Origin: Vandiemenella viatica
Lineage: Eukaryota > Arthropoda > Insecta > Orthoptera > Morabidae
Assembly: GCA_031002005.1 (NCBI GenBank)
Contig: JARYHS010008074.1
Span: 280,427,930-280,491,929 of the forward strand
Direction of reading: 5' to 3'
DNA length: 64,000 nucleotides
The translations under genes and the position numbers were made by a program. The notes beneath the pieces were generated by a model. It saw only the letters and a program-made list of their open reading frames with translations, was not told where the DNA came from and searched no databases. Shown piece by piece: positions 34,184 through 46,440 of the stretch (positions are counted from its first letter, which is position 1; each line of letters opens with the position of its first letter).

Positions 34184-35608
34184 CACTCCTGGAAATTGAA
34201 ATAAGAACACATTGACGCCGGTGTGTAAGACCCACCATACTTACTCCGGACACTACGAGAGGGCTGTACAAGCAATGATCAAACGCACGGCACAGCGGAC
34301 ACACCAGGAACACCAGTGTTGGCCGTCGAAGGGCGCTAGCTGCGCAGCGGTTGGGCACCGCCGCAGTCAGTGTCAGCCAGTTTTGCCGTGGCATACGGAG
34401 CTCCATCTCAGTCTTTAACACTGGTAGCATGACGCGACAGCGTGTACGTGAACCGTATGTGCAGTTGACGGACTTTGAGCGAGGGCGAATAGTGGGCATG
34501 CGGGAGGCCGGGTGGACGTACCGCCGAATTGCTCAACATGTGGGGCGCGAGGTCTCCACAGTACATCGATGTTGTCGCCAGTGGTCGGCGGAAGGTGCAC
34601 GTGCCCGTCGACCTGGATCCGGACAGCAGCGACGCACGGACGCACGCTAAGATCGTCGCATCCTACGCAGTGCCGTAGGGGACCGCACCGCCACTTCCCG
34701 GCAAATTAGGGACACTGTTGCTCCTGGGGTATTCAGAGAGGACCATTCGCAACCGTCTCCATGAAGCTGGGCTACGGTCCCGCGCACCGTTAGGTCGTAT
34801 TCCGCTCACGCCCCAACATCGTGCAGCCCGCCTCCAGTGGTGTCGCGAGAGGCGTGTATGGAGGGACGAATGGAGACGTGTCGTCTTCAGTGATGAGAGT
34901 CGCTTCTGCCTTGGTGCCAATGATGGTCGTATGCGTGTTTGGCTGCCGTGCAGGTGAGCGCCACAATCAGGACTGCATACGATCGAGGCACACAGGGCCA
35001 ACACCCGGCATCATGGTGTGGGGAGCGATCTCCTACACTGGCCGTACACCTCTGGTGATCGTCGAGGGGACACTGAACAGTGCACGGTACATTCAAACCG
35101 TCATCGAACCCATCGTTCTACCATTCCTAGACCGGCAAGGGAACATGCTGTTCCAACAGGACAATGCACGTCCACATGTATCCCGTGCCACCCAACGTGC
35201 TCTAGAAGGTGTTAGTCAACTACCCTGGCCAGCGAGATCTCCGGATCTGTCCCCCATTGAGCATGTTTGGGACTGGATAAAACGTCGTCTCACGCGGTCT
35301 GCACGTCCAGCACGAACGCTGGTCCAGCTGAGGCGCCAGGTGGAAATGGCTTGGCATGCCGTTCCACAGGACTACATCCAGCACCTCTACGATCGTCTCC
35401 ATGGGAGAATTGCAGCCTGCATTGCTGCGAAAGGAGGATATACACGGTACTAGTGCCGACATTGTGCATGCTCTGTTGCCTGTGTCTATGTGCCTATGGT
35501 TCTGTCTGTGTGATCATGTGTTGTATCTGACCCCAGGAATGTGTATATAAAGTTTCCCATTCCTGGGACAATGAATTCACGGTGTTCTTATTTCAATTTC
35601 CAGGAGTG
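34184..35608 (+). mobile_element. Tc1-like DNA transposon, 1425 bp, perfect 27-bp TIRs, TA TSD
   Basis: The ends are perfect 27-bp inverted repeats starting CACTCCTGGAAATTGAAATA (34184-34210 and 35582-35608), flanked by the TA duplication (34182-34183 and 35609-35610) of Tc1/mariner insertions. The element has one transposase gene on the plus strand with at least two frameshifts. It sits eight bases beyond the gypsy target duplication. Perfect ends with a broken gene fit mobilisation in trans by a related active copy. Confidence 0.95.
34429..35453 (+). pseudogene. Tc1-like transposase (frameshifted)
   Basis: The likely start is the ATG at 34429, about 220 bp inside the left inverted repeat. 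The N-terminus has a paired-like helix-turn-helix ('LTDFERGRIVGMREAGWTYR' and 'RIAQHVGREVSTVHRC'). That frame stops at 34648-34650. The catalytic core continues in a second frame from about 34718 ('FSDESRF', first Asp) to about 34955. A third frame runs to the stop at 35451-35453, with 'FQQDNARPH' (second Asp) and 'SPDLSPIEHVWDWIK' (Glu). I count 32 residues between the second Asp and the Glu, against 34 in classical Tc1. Two or more indels (about 34640-34715 and about 34950) disable this copy. Confidence 0.9.
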
Positions 35609-35875
35609 TACTTTAAACGCCAGCCACACAGTGACATCCTGGCCGATGGCATGAAATTCTGCTACTCATTGCGGAGTGTCTGCTACACTAATAGCGTCTG
35701 TAGTTGGACACAGCCTGCCTATAGGCACCCAGCTGTCAATTCTTTCGAAATGGTAAAACGTTGACCTGTCATTTACCCCAGCAGTATGCCACGATAAACG
35801 TCTTGACAATACAAAATGATTCTTAATTCTCATTTGCTCAAATTCAATTGATACAGATTAAGGACTATCTTTTAA

Positions 35876-36140
35876 TAGCAACCGCCACATCAGGGAGGTT
35901 TTAGAACCAGAGGTTCTGCCCCTCCTGCAAGCCGCTCCACATACCATATTTTGTCAGCAGGACAATGCCCGGCCACATTATTCGAGGAATTTCCGAGCCT
36001 TCTTCGAATAACGACGGATACCACTGCTTCCCTGGTATGTGCAATGCCACGATATCTCACCCATCGAACACTGTCTGGCATTTGATTAGTCGGAAACTTG
36101 TTCTTCCTGGTCCTGCTGCAAGCACTGTCGCTGCCTTGTA
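35876..36140 (+). pseudogene. Tc1-like transposase fragment, catalytic C-terminal part
   Basis: The plus strand reads 'LEPEVLPLLQAAPHTIFCQQ', then 'DNARPHYSRNF' (second catalytic Asp) and, after a stop, 'DISPIEH' (catalytic Glu). This is a different and more decayed lineage than the neighbouring complete Tc1. It matches the fossils inside the duplicated block (2320-2965 and 48785-49765) in the 'EVL..EALPLLQ' region. A SINE starts just downstream at 36160. Confidence 0.75.
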
Positions 36141-36159
36141 AGCGTGTCTACAAACCACG

Positions 36160-36398
36160 ACCGAGCGTGGTGGTTGAGCGATAACGCTCTGGCCCTGCAT
36201 TAGGGAGGATGCGGGTTCTAATCCCCGTCCGGACATCCAGATTTGTTTTTCATGGTTTCCCTAAATAACTCCGGGCGAATAGCCGGGATGCTTCTTTCGA
36301 AAGCCCAAAGCCGAATTCCTTTCCGTTCCTTGCCCCCTATCTTTCACCGGCTCTAATGACTTCGATGTCGACGAGGCGTAAAGCAATAGGCAAAAAAG
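36160..36398 (+). mobile_element. Full-length tRNA-derived SINE
   Basis: It starts accgagcgtggtggttgagc and has an A-box-like segment, a B-box-like 'gggttctaatcccc', the conserved body ('gccgggatgcttctttcg', 'gccgaattcctttccg', 'gtcgacgaggcgtaaagc') and a short A-rich tail. Flanking 8-bp repeats AAACCACG (36152-36159) and AAATCACG (36399-36406) differ by one base. Confidence 0.85.
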
Positions 36399-36406
36399 AA
36401 ATCACG

Positions 36407-38711
36407 TCGCAATGTGTTCCCAAACAACATTTACGAAATCTGTTTGATTCCCTGCTATGACATCTAGAGGCTGTGATTGTTTCATACCGTACTGAATTCT
36501 CAGTAGAGTTCTGTAATTCAAATTATTTGTGTATTATAATGTCAGTGATCTGTGGAATAAATGTCATTGTAAACACATGTCTTCCTCTTGCTGTTTCAAC
36601 TGTCACAAAACATAGTACTGTACATTACCTAGCCTTAAGGCATTTTACTTAACTACTTCCAAATATGGGATCATTATGATTTCAAAATTTATTATAAATT
36701 ACTTGAAATTGCAATAATTGAAACAACTAGAAAATATAATCACATAAGAACAGTAGAAAAATACCGGAAATGTGTCATTAAATGATTTATGAAGCCTCAA
36801 ATTTGTAATGGAGGGGAGGAAAACTCATGAGTGCTATACCTAAACCCAGATATTCGAAATATTTCTAATAATTAGTAATGGCAAAAGGTTCTAATGCGCA
36901 ACCAAGGCGTTTACAAATTGACATCTTAGCAAAAAATCAGTCAATAGAGTAACACAACCGTGCTAATTATCTTTAATTTAATAATAAAAATGAAATGTGA
37001 TAAACAGAAATCAATCGAATTACATGAGGAAGGATTCTATTCAAAATTACCCTTACAGGTCTGCATTGTTTCTTAAGACGTCGTGTAGTGACGTGGTGGC
37101 GAGTTTGTGAAGTTAGGCCGGCCCTCTCATTCCGCTAATGGAGAGGCACTGTTTGCTTCTCGTTAGCACTGTGGCTGGCCCGGGTAAATATCTCCCCTCG
37201 CTGCTAGCTTCTCTTCATCTTACCGATTTTCTTTCTGTTCCCAGCTGCCAAGTTTATTTTCAGAAGATCCCTTTACTGGTTTTTATTGAAGTTTCTACAG
37301 AAATAAATCGCGACGGCCAAAAATGTCTCAGGTTTCCTATTTCCTTCTCACATCCCACCCTAGTCATGCCAAAAGATATAGCAACTTCTTCAATCCACGC
37401 AGAAAAGGTTTAGTATACTGACTAAAGGGAAACCATGCTGTTGTGAAGATCGCTAGCGTCTTACTCAAGTCTAGTGTTACTCAAAGATTATACATAGACA
37501 CCAAATTTTGTACATTGATTAAACTCAATCAGTTTGGGCTTCGTTAAAATCAATTTTTATGTTGTTTTACGAATACTTTTATCTAGCAGATTCAAACACC
37601 TGTAAATAACTGTAACAGAACTAATTTCAACCAGTGGAAAAACAAATTAAATAGGAAAGTGAAATTTCAAAAATAAAACTGTTAAGTTCATCTATGTTAC
37701 ATTTTTAACTAACGATTCGGAGGAATTAATTTCTGAATCAGGGAACAGTCACGAATAAAAGGTTTGTATCGAACTAAAAATTTTATTGCATTTATTTCCG
37801 GCACATCTGCTAACATTTAACGATTTGTGAGAAGGTAGTACAACTTATTCTGAAGTTGCTGTCACAGCGCCATTAGAGTTGTTGATATGGTAATGCCATC
37901 AGCCGCTAGATTTGAGCTGCAGAGAAAAATCCTATTTGATTCCTGGGGATAATTTCGGTTTTGTTGGTTGACGAAAACATTCCTGTTTCTATACTAGGCT
38001 TTGAAAAAAAAAAACATTGTTAATTCTCACACCATCATTCAACAACAAATTGTAACAACCTGTATATCAACAAGGAGAGAACTACATGACCTGTAGTTAA
38101 GTGGCTCATCTCGATTGGAAATTCTTGCCCCTAAAGTCTGCTAGCGTACCTTCGTCCGGCTTAATGTCCTGAAGTATAAATTGATTAATATTTTTCTTTC
38201 AGACTTGTAAGCAGCAAGGAATACATTTGGAGCAATCCCAATTGAGAGCGTGACCCAGATAAAAACTTTAGTACACACAATACGGAAGAATTACTCAATA
38301 CGTGGATATGTTCCATGATAAGTATCCAAAAATCTCAGCTCGCGTTTAGTGATACTTTAAAACTTTATAAGGCACTATATTAAAAAACTTCTTTCAGCAT
38401 AAACAGGGCAAAGAACACTTAAAGTGTTATTTCTTGCAGTGAATTAACTTTCCAACTTACTGTGGATTGAAAAAATTAGCTGCACTAAAACATCCCCTTG
38501 AAAATTTAGGTAGCTTACAAGACGCTAAACTGCAAATATGAGCTGACCATACGTCCCACTCCACTGTAATTTAGTTGCAAAACCATTATCGATTGTTTTG
38601 TGATTTTGTGTTACAATTATTGACAGTATCTAAAATTATTAACTAGAGGTCTTATTAAACAGGCACAAAGTTATTTATATCATAGAAGATATCTTCAAAA
38701 GCTTAGGCTGT
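36407..38711. other. AT-rich spacer, no recognised feature
   Basis: I see no exon-like, transposase-like or RNA-like sequence. A 91-codon frame on the plus strand (37138-37413) lies in a less AT-rich stretch but has no recognisable motif. Confidence 0.55.
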
Positions 38712-39420
38712 TGTAACAGTCCTCAAATCTAAACTCTAAATGGAATTGTATTTTATGAAGCATTTGTAGCAAGCTAGAGTTTGATTGAATATAATTTTTG
38801 TATATTTGTCTTCAAATTACTGTAAATCAGTGTAAATGGACTTGGTTTTATGAAAAGAAATTATTTAAATACTATTTAATATGTTTAAGGACAGAACTAG
38901 ACAAGAGAATTACTTAAATGTTTGTAATTCCGATTATTAAGGTGAGCTACGATGTTTAAAGGATTATTTACTACAGTTTAAAATGAATTTATATGGATAA
39001 TTTTGAGTTTACATGTCTTTAATTTTCATTTCTGATCATTTTGTAATGATTGTAAATGATTGGTTTTAATATGTTTTTAATTGTTTCAAGTATTGTTAAA
39101 GTTCGAGAAATATCTGTCGGAATCCTTTGTAATGTTCTAGAACTTTCGATGAAACTTATATAAAGCGAGCAGCAAAGGCTCACAAACAGTTTTACAGACA
39201 CAGTTTGAGGACAGAGTTTTGAGCGAATAGTCACGTGTACTGTGAGAGTTTATGGCATTATTGCCTTTGGAAAAAGTGTTGAATATAATCGCTTGAGCTT
39301 GTGCATATATGAGACCAGAATCTTTGAAGTTGATTATGTCTTCGAGAAATAAAATCAGTTAAAATTTTAACTGTATCGAGGACTAATTGTTTTATAATAA
39401 TTAACCACGAGACACGTAAT
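38712..39420 (+). repeat. Possible solo LTR
   Basis: The stretch has promoter and processing signals in LTR order on the plus strand: a strong TATA (TTATATAAAGC, 39156-39166) and, about 190 bases later, an AATAAA signal (39348-39353). It begins near TGTAACAGTCC (38712), but I could not fix the 3' edge, and I see neither a target duplication nor a second LTR. The edges are estimates. Confidence 0.3.
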
Positions 39421-39734
39421 ACTGTGTATCGCAGCGTTAGAACTCAGGAAGTATGTTGCAATCCTAGCGTTTGCCAATGAATCCATCCTAGTGGGCCTAA
39501 GCAACTATCAATCGATTTGAAACGTTTCCAGTTGACGTACTGAGAGTATTCATACATCTAATATTAAGCCAGACTTTAAGGTTTTAAACAGCGGAAACGC
39601 AGTCAATACCAGTTCAGTAGTTTTAAAGTTACGGCACATTATAGGAGAATAACTTTGGTGTTCTGAACCGATTTTAATTTCCTCCTTTGGTGCCACAAGA
39701 CGTAAAGTAAAAAGACATACCTCAGAATTTTAAT

Positions 39735-39998
39735 ACCGATCGTGGTGGGTGAGTGATTAACGTTCTGGCCTCGCATTCGGGAGGACTGCCGGGTCGAACC
39801 CCGTCCGGGCATGCAGATTTGGATTTTCTATGGTTTCACCAAATCATTCCAGGCGAATGCCGTATTGCTTCTTTCAAAAGGCCATGGCCGAATTCCTTTC
39901 CATTCCTTGTCCCCAGTCCCATCCCGCCTCTAATGACCTCGACGTCGAAGAGGCTTAAAGGCATAAGTAAAAATAAAATAAAAAAAATAGTAAAAAAA
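39735..39998 (+). mobile_element. Full-length tRNA-derived SINE
   Basis: It starts accgatcgtggtgggtgagt, has a B-box-like 'gggtcgaacccc', the conserved body and a long A-rich tail. Near-perfect 12-bp direct repeats CAGAATTTTAAT (39723-39734) and CAGAAATTTAAT (39999-40010) flank it. Confidence 0.85.
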
Positions 39999-40379
39999 CA
40001 GAAATTTAATGAAAATCTACACTTGGTGTGTTGACTAAACAAACAGACATAATTCCGTTGTAGATTAATATAATAATAGAGATGAAAAAGAAGCAAGTTC
40101 GGGTACAGCATATTGCTTCCCTTGTTTCCCATCTTTTCTCACGGGAGCATATAAAAATCAAATCATCATATCACTGGGAGATCACGAAATATTGTTTGGC
40201 TACCAGATGTGAGAGTTTTCTACTCGCTGCACAGCGCCATCTTTGTCCTAGCTATCTGAGCTCGGTAATCCTGCGGTGTAGAGGCGACTACAGCTTAACG
40301 TGGAATCCCAGCCACGAAAGCGTTCTAGCATACTTCACATTATACAGCACGTTGTGCCGGAGATGAAGGTCGGGTTAAG

Positions 40380-40475
40380 GGGCGTTTCAAAATCACAGCG
40401 AGACCGGGATTCAAACCGGAGACAATTCGATCTCAAGTCAGACGCCTTAATCACCGAGCCAGTAGACAGCCCGAG
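40380..40475 (-). repeat. tRNA-like SINE head of a second family
   Basis: On the minus strand a tRNA-like sequence has an A-box-like 'tggctcggtgattaaggcg' and a B-box-like 'ggtttgaatccc'. It is not a real tRNA gene, since acceptor-stem pairing is lacking. It differs from the main SINE family of the window. Confidence 0.5.
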
Positions 40476-42109
40476 ACTATACATTGTTTAAGTTTTGTTC
40501 CCATTTTTCCAAGATTTTAAGTCCATTACCATCACAGTCTACCATCTTTTGAAGGGATGCGGGCAATAATTTTTTTGTTTGTATCCACACATAAGAAAAG
40601 TCAGGTTCAACTCACTATTGTTGTATAAAAAATGTTAATATTCGTTGAAATTGTGAAACTGCTAAAATTTTCAATGAGTTTTATACTCAAATTAAAATCC
40701 TATACGTCGCATGGCCTCGTTGTATTCTTACAGTTACTAAATCATTACGAATCTCATGGTTTTCGAGTCAAGCGAATCACCTGAGATAAGTAATGATGCT
40801 ATTAACACCGGCTTATTCTCCCCAGAGCCCCCAGATTTCACTTGGTTGTCAATAAATTTGCCAAGCGAGAGCCTCACGCCAATGTTATGCTAATCTTAAA
40901 GACATTTGAATTAGCCGGCAATTCTGGTCATAAAGCAGAATGCAACTAGTTTACGGCGTACTCTCGCGCCTTGTGGGCAGAGATTTACTATTTGTCGGTT
41001 GGTGTTAATTTTCCCGGCTGCCCACGCTCTCGGTGAATTACAATCGGTGGCGGAGTCACAGGTCTCAAGGCCAGAGCAACTGACAGATGGAACAAGCAGG
41101 CTACGTCACTCTGCCACTTCACCCGTCCAGCAGAGCTGAGACAACGAAAGCAAACGCTCACGTTTTCCCTTCTTAAAATACGTCATATTCGATTTCTTTC
41201 CCATTCCTTATCAATGCACCTAATCCTCATAGTCTTGATCAAACCGTTATGTTTCAACAGAAAAACTCTTTCTGATTATCATTTCAAAATTTGCTACCAA
41301 ATGTGTTCTTCTTTCCTTCTGTGAACTGATATTTCAATTAGTTCTGTTTTATATATATTTTTAAAGTGATTACTACGTCCCGGTAACAAATCATTTATTG
41401 ATGAGTAGTCCAAATGTGAATATTTTTATTCTTTTACATTCCCTTCCCAACACATTTCCGCGAGATTGTATGGTGAATAATGGGCAAGACGAAGTAGCAG
41501 AGTGAAGTGACGACCGATGATAAACATAACTTCATTAATGTTTGACATCTAACAGATTCCTTTCGGAACTAATTTTGCACCCTGAGTTAGGTTGACCACA
41601 GCAATACACATTAAAAAAATTGTTAAAAAAACCTGTTTGTATTATATATTACTTGTATGATTATCTTGATGACAAGAAAAGAAACAGCTCTATAATAATT
41701 GAAAGGACAATGTCATTTAAAAAAAGCAAAGGAAATACACTTTAACAGTGACACAGAAATTTCAGAGGGCCTTTATATAAACGGTCTACATTAGATGTTT
41801 GGTGTTGATCTCTGGTCAGGCATATAGAAAATCAGAAAATTAAGGGTTTGTAGGCATATACAATGTTGATGAATCCGTCAGATCTCCCCATATTGTAAGG
41901 ATGATTAGCAAGAATTACATCCTTTCTTGCCCTATACTGATCTCCATCGCCTTAGATTGGGGGAAAGAAATTATTGTAGTATATATTTTAATGTTGTAGG
42001 GCAGAGGTAAGAATTTACTTTTTTATTTTTTTGGTTATAATTTTAACAATTGAAGACTGAGGATATCTGTAGATAAATTTATCAGTTTGCTATGGCGAAA
42101 ATCTTTAAA
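40476..42109. other. Spacer, no recognised feature
   Basis: No exon, element end or RNA gene is visible. A less AT-rich part at about 40800-41160 has no open frame of note. Confidence 0.5.
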
Positions 42110-43140
42110 TTCCATGTCTTGCTCGTCTTATCCTTATAATGCCTCAAATTCCTCTTTTCTGACATCATTCATTCCTTTTTTCTTCTCAACTTCATTCTTC
42201 ATTTCTTCTTCCTTAAATTTATACTTTAAGCCTAATCTGCATTCGTCATAATTCTTCTTTACTTTATGTATTTGCGGTCCTAATCTCTTGCCCCCCTAAA
42301 CTGAACGGACCACATCAACATCGGTTAAAGGTTTTCCGACCTCTGATTTCTTACATCTCTCTTCTTCGTATCGAACGTTTCACGACGATAATCCTCCAGA
42401 TGATTATTTCTGTGTGTGTCGTGGAATCTTTCTTGATTCCTACTGGCATTCCCGAAACCACTTCTCAAATTTTCTATTTCTTTCCTATATTCATCTCTGG
42501 CCTCATATCCTTCATAGTTGTTGCGATTATATCCTGTTGTAAAGTCATTATCTGCTTCGAACATGCCCTTACATTGGTCTATTCGATCCAAGAAATTCTT
42601 CTACACTATACCATTGTTGTAAACTTAATTTCTCTTGTACCGCTCTAGTTAGGTTTTATTGAAGCGTGTCTAATAATTATATCCTCAACACTCATGGGGT
42701 CGTGTAGATACCTTAATTCTTTTATTTTTGTATTAACATAATTTACGCAGATTCCCAACTCGCCTACTATAGGGTCTACAATTTCTGAAATTACTCTTTA
42801 CACTTCGCAATATTTGTTTCGACCAGTACTTATTTAGAAAAGATGCTTCAAAATCGCGGAATCTTTAACATTTTAAACCAACTTCTATGCCCCAATCATA
42901 GGCATCTCCAGACAACATGTTTCTAACATATCTAATTTTCTCCTTATCAGTCGAGTAAGAAAGTAAATCAGCGCTATACGCCTTCATAAATAAAGCTGGG
43001 CGTACTTCAACACCTGGTACAAACTTAATTTCAGGTAATTTCAGTCTACAATTCTGTACTCCATAGACAATAGATCCCGTGCTTCGTTAATTATTTGTAA
43101 AATTTCTTGTCTAGTTCTATGCGTTCCTCCCTGTATTTTT
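42110..43140 (-). pseudogene. Decayed retroelement gag
   Basis: The minus strand carries a broken Gag. At 43055-42877 about 59 codons are open, including 'KLPEIKFVPGVEVRPALFMK' and later 'KIRYVRNMLSGDAYDWGIEV', the tryptophan-containing capsid block found in many arthropod LTR-element Gag proteins. After a stop, 'FLNKYWSK' follows. The frame at 42591-42325 is an Asn/Arg/Glu-rich stretch that could be the nucleocapsid region, and further charged coding-like sequence lies at 42320-42130. Several stops and shifts interrupt it. It belongs to a lineage different from the complete gypsy element. No LTRs were identified. Confidence 0.6.
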
Positions 43141-44187
43141 AATTTGTAAGGTTTCTTATTTTTTTTAGAAAATATGAAAACATACTTCATCCATTTAAAT
43201 ATAATACTTTTCCTTATGTTTCCTGCGTCAGACTAGTTCAAATAGGAATATCATTTATCCCTCTTTGTCCGTCGCTGAATTTATTTCGATACTCACGTTG
43301 TAAATCAAATCACTGTTAACAAAATAATACCACACGAACTTTAAAAATCAACTCCTTTGTCTTTATTACAATCTCAATCTATACTATTATATATCTATAA
43401 GCAAGCTGCGTTTGTCTGTTTACTGTAACGGGTATCGCGCAATAAGTACCGCAGCAATTTGAATGTGTTTTTCACGTTTTTTTGAGCTAATGGTGCCAAT
43501 CAAAATCTGGGAAAATAACTAGTGACTTTTATGTACCATGGGAAGGAGCAAACAATTTAAAAAAAATTAAAAATCTTTCTGTATGGTAAATTGTGAGCTA
43601 CAGATTGTTATGCACTTTCAGACATGCACTACTTTCACATAAATCTAACGAAAATTCACATAGCCTAACTAATGTTTCTGTTTAATATTTTTACTTCGAA
43701 TATTTAGTTTTTCGGTTTTCTGGGCTACAGTAAATCAACGGAATGCTTGAATCAAACGTAATGATCATTACTAATATTTAATTTACTGTAGAAATGACGC
43801 GTTTCAGAGTTTGACCAAAGATGAATATACTAATCTTTGAATTGTTTATACAGCATTTGTCTGTGGCTGTTATAATTCGATTTTCGGAATCAGCTATTTA
43901 AACTGCTACATAATATACATTAAATCTTCATTAATAATAATAGAATTTTGATATTTACGGTAAGTAACTTATTGCTTAGTATCTGTATTAAAGGGTTTTA
44001 TTGCCGCTGCAATTTGATTGTGAAATCCAGGCCCCATTTCAACCTAACCACAACCGCTAACTTTACATTGCAATACAGTGGATTTATTATTGCGAGTATT
44101 TAAGCCCTGTTGCAGTTCAAAATGGTGTATTAAGAAATTGATTGATATAATCTATGCTCCTAAAATAGACAATGTTATCATTACCCA
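43141..44187. other. AT-rich spacer with one GGTCCAGGCT-family motif
   Basis: No coding sequence is recognised. One motif copy lies at 44025-44050 on the plus strand. Confidence 0.5.
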
Positions 44188-44570
44188 AACTGGGCGATCC
44201 TAAGATATCCGAGCTACTGAAATTTGATAAATTTTATGATCGATTCCTATATATCTCGACGAGACAAATCGAAAGTAAAGAATAGAAAACAAATTCGCAC
44301 TAGGAACTACACGGTGAACATGCACAATAGGTGTTTTGTAATTTTACGAGCTGTGGCCGTAGGGTTGAACATACGCCTCGGACCAGAAGAAAAACGTCAC
44401 CAAAAGAACAAGGAATTCTACCTATAAATGATTTTTAACATTCGATATCTCGATAATTAAGCGAGATATCAGAAAAGTTTATGCTTTGCTTTCGATTTGT
44501 CCCATTGACATATTTAGGAATCAAACATAACATTTATCAAATTTCGGTGGCTCGGATATCGTAGTATTGC
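44188..44570. repeat. Imperfect inverted repeat (foldback) of about 90-bp arms
   Basis: The left arm (about 44188-44285) and right arm (about 44485-44570) are inverted copies with roughly three quarters identity. Shared words are 'gatatccgag', 'gaaatttgataaat', 'gattcctatat/gattcctaaat' and 'gacaaatcgaaag'. A motif of the GGTCCAGGCT family sits in the loop (44361-44388, minus). Related sequence recurs at 4719-4955. Confidence 0.6.
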
Positions 44571-46375
44571 CCAAAAATGTAGTTAGTGAAACATTTAATG
44601 TTTTAGGTGTATCTGAAATGTTTTATTTTGTAAGGGCCATAGGTTGAAATATAGCCTGACCCAGAATGTTCTTACAAAAACATATGGCATCAGAAATTCA
44701 ATTATTGTTAATTAATAAGCTGTTTTAATGAATGTCATGTTAATGATAACGTGTCGCGTGAAGTAAGCTACTCCCGAAAACAAAACAGCTATGTGCTTGT
44801 CCAGAGTGTATTTCCAGATGGCTTTGGCGAAATTTGTTTATGGTCCAGGCTACATTTCAATCTAACTACTTCAGTTTTTAGATACGGCGAAGGAAAAAGT
44901 CTTGAAATGTGGGTTGTTGTATAGACGTTATTAAGAAAAAAATACGTGTTATTAATCACGGCATATGATTGTATTCATATGGAATTACGAAATCTCATTC
45001 AATCTAAATTCTGGTTGAAAATAATGGTCCAGGCTGTATTACAATGGAATTATTGCTTGCAAATAATATGTCTTGCAACTGACTGCAGCAAAATTACACG
45101 ATATTATTTAATGTTGTTGTAGCGGAATCGCGATCTCCAATAGACCCGGCATTTCTGAGGTGGGGGAGGGGGGGACTACCTGGTACTAACCATTTGAAAT
45201 TTGGATTAACTGATTCGTTATAATGTTCTATTCACGTTTTGCACTCTCCTTTTTCGGCAAAGTTACCACAATTTAAATTAAAAATGCCAAAACATGAGCG
45301 CGACGCCCAGCTATTAGATGCCACCGGCGCTGCAAAATGAATAAAATGTTTTGAAATGTTGGTTAAATTGCAGAAGGAATTTCCCGTAAACTTTTTCCTC
45401 GTGGTCCAGGCCGAATTTTAACCTATCCAAGACCTCTATAAAGAAACGAGACTGTTTAGGTACCAATAATTTGTGTCAGTTTTACAGTGCTGCCAATATT
45501 TCGTAGTTGCGCACTCATATTTCGGCATTTTTAATTTAATATGTGTCAAGTTTTTCCGAAAAAGGAGAGTTCAAAACGTGAAGAGGACATTTTGTGGAAG
45601 AAGTTGTTCCGAATTTCAAAATGTTAGTACCAGTTTCGGAAAGAGGCAGACCACACGAATTTCTACACACGTTAAGTTCCGCGCCTGTGAAGCATCGGGT
45701 AAATGCTATTATTAAATAAAACATCTACTTATCTTATATCTTCTATTTTCCACATAACAACCAATTATCAATTACAAATTCTTATTTCATTATCTTTATC
45801 ATTACTCTAATTTCTCTGCCTTCAGGCTAATCCCGCCCGGATTTTTCGCGGCTTCTTCATCTTTCACCTCTTCTCTCAATACGTTTTCTCTTCAAAACCA
45901 ACTCATCCTCTTCCAACAAAACCTTTTCTTCAACTTTTATCAACTGTTCTTTATTTGCCAAAGATCTCGTATATTTGTCTTGTCATTCTGTGACCTTGGA
46001 ACTTATAAATTCAATGTTATTATTTACAATTACAAACACTAAATAAAAAACAACTTTGCTAATGTTAAAATCACAAAATGTTTGGTTGTGTACCTCACAC
46101 AGTCCTTACGAAAGTGTCACAGAATTGATACAATGATGGGACTAGGATTATTTAGCAGGCAGATGACGTAGTTTTAATTTGAATTTATTGGAGAATACGC
46201 GAAAACCTTTAATTTACGAGTGCGATGAAATACTTCTTCCGCCACCCTATTTAGGTCGCAATGACAGGAGGCTTGAGATCAGAGAAATAACATGCCGTAC
46301 TGATGCTTTTATGTATTCTTTTTTTTTCCTCGTTTTGTTCTTGATTGGAAAGCACAGAAGTAGGATTGGTGCTTA
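44571..46375. other. Repeat field with several GGTCCAGGCT-family motifs
   Basis: Motif copies lie at 44641-44665 (minus), 44841-44867, 45025-45050 and 45402-45428 (plus). The stretch 44640-44790 also aligns loosely with 19530-19670 in intron 1 of the Kelch-like gene ('taattaata.gctg.tttaat', 'gataacgt'). No coding gene is recognised. Confidence 0.5.
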
Positions 46376-46440
46376 GCATCCTCTGCCACCTACAATATTT
46401 GTGAATTGCAGAGTATAGATGAAGATGTAGAGAACAGCAG
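46376..46440 (-). repeat. Probable dispersed repeat end
   Basis: The minus strand reads 'ctacatcttcatctatactc' followed by 'tgcaattcac', then 'ggtggcagagga', a word series I recall from abundant orthopteran repeats. Class and full extent were not determined. The neighbouring less AT-rich stretch to 46740 has overlapping open frames but no recognised protein. Confidence 0.35.

Noticed and set aside
40380..40475. Possible tRNA gene
   Set aside because: A- and B-box-like sequences exist, but there is no acceptor-stem pairing or proper anticodon arm; it is a SINE head.
42325..42591. Stand-alone small Asn/Arg-rich protein
   Set aside because: It lies directly downstream of a capsid-like block in the same orientation and is better explained as part of a decayed gag.
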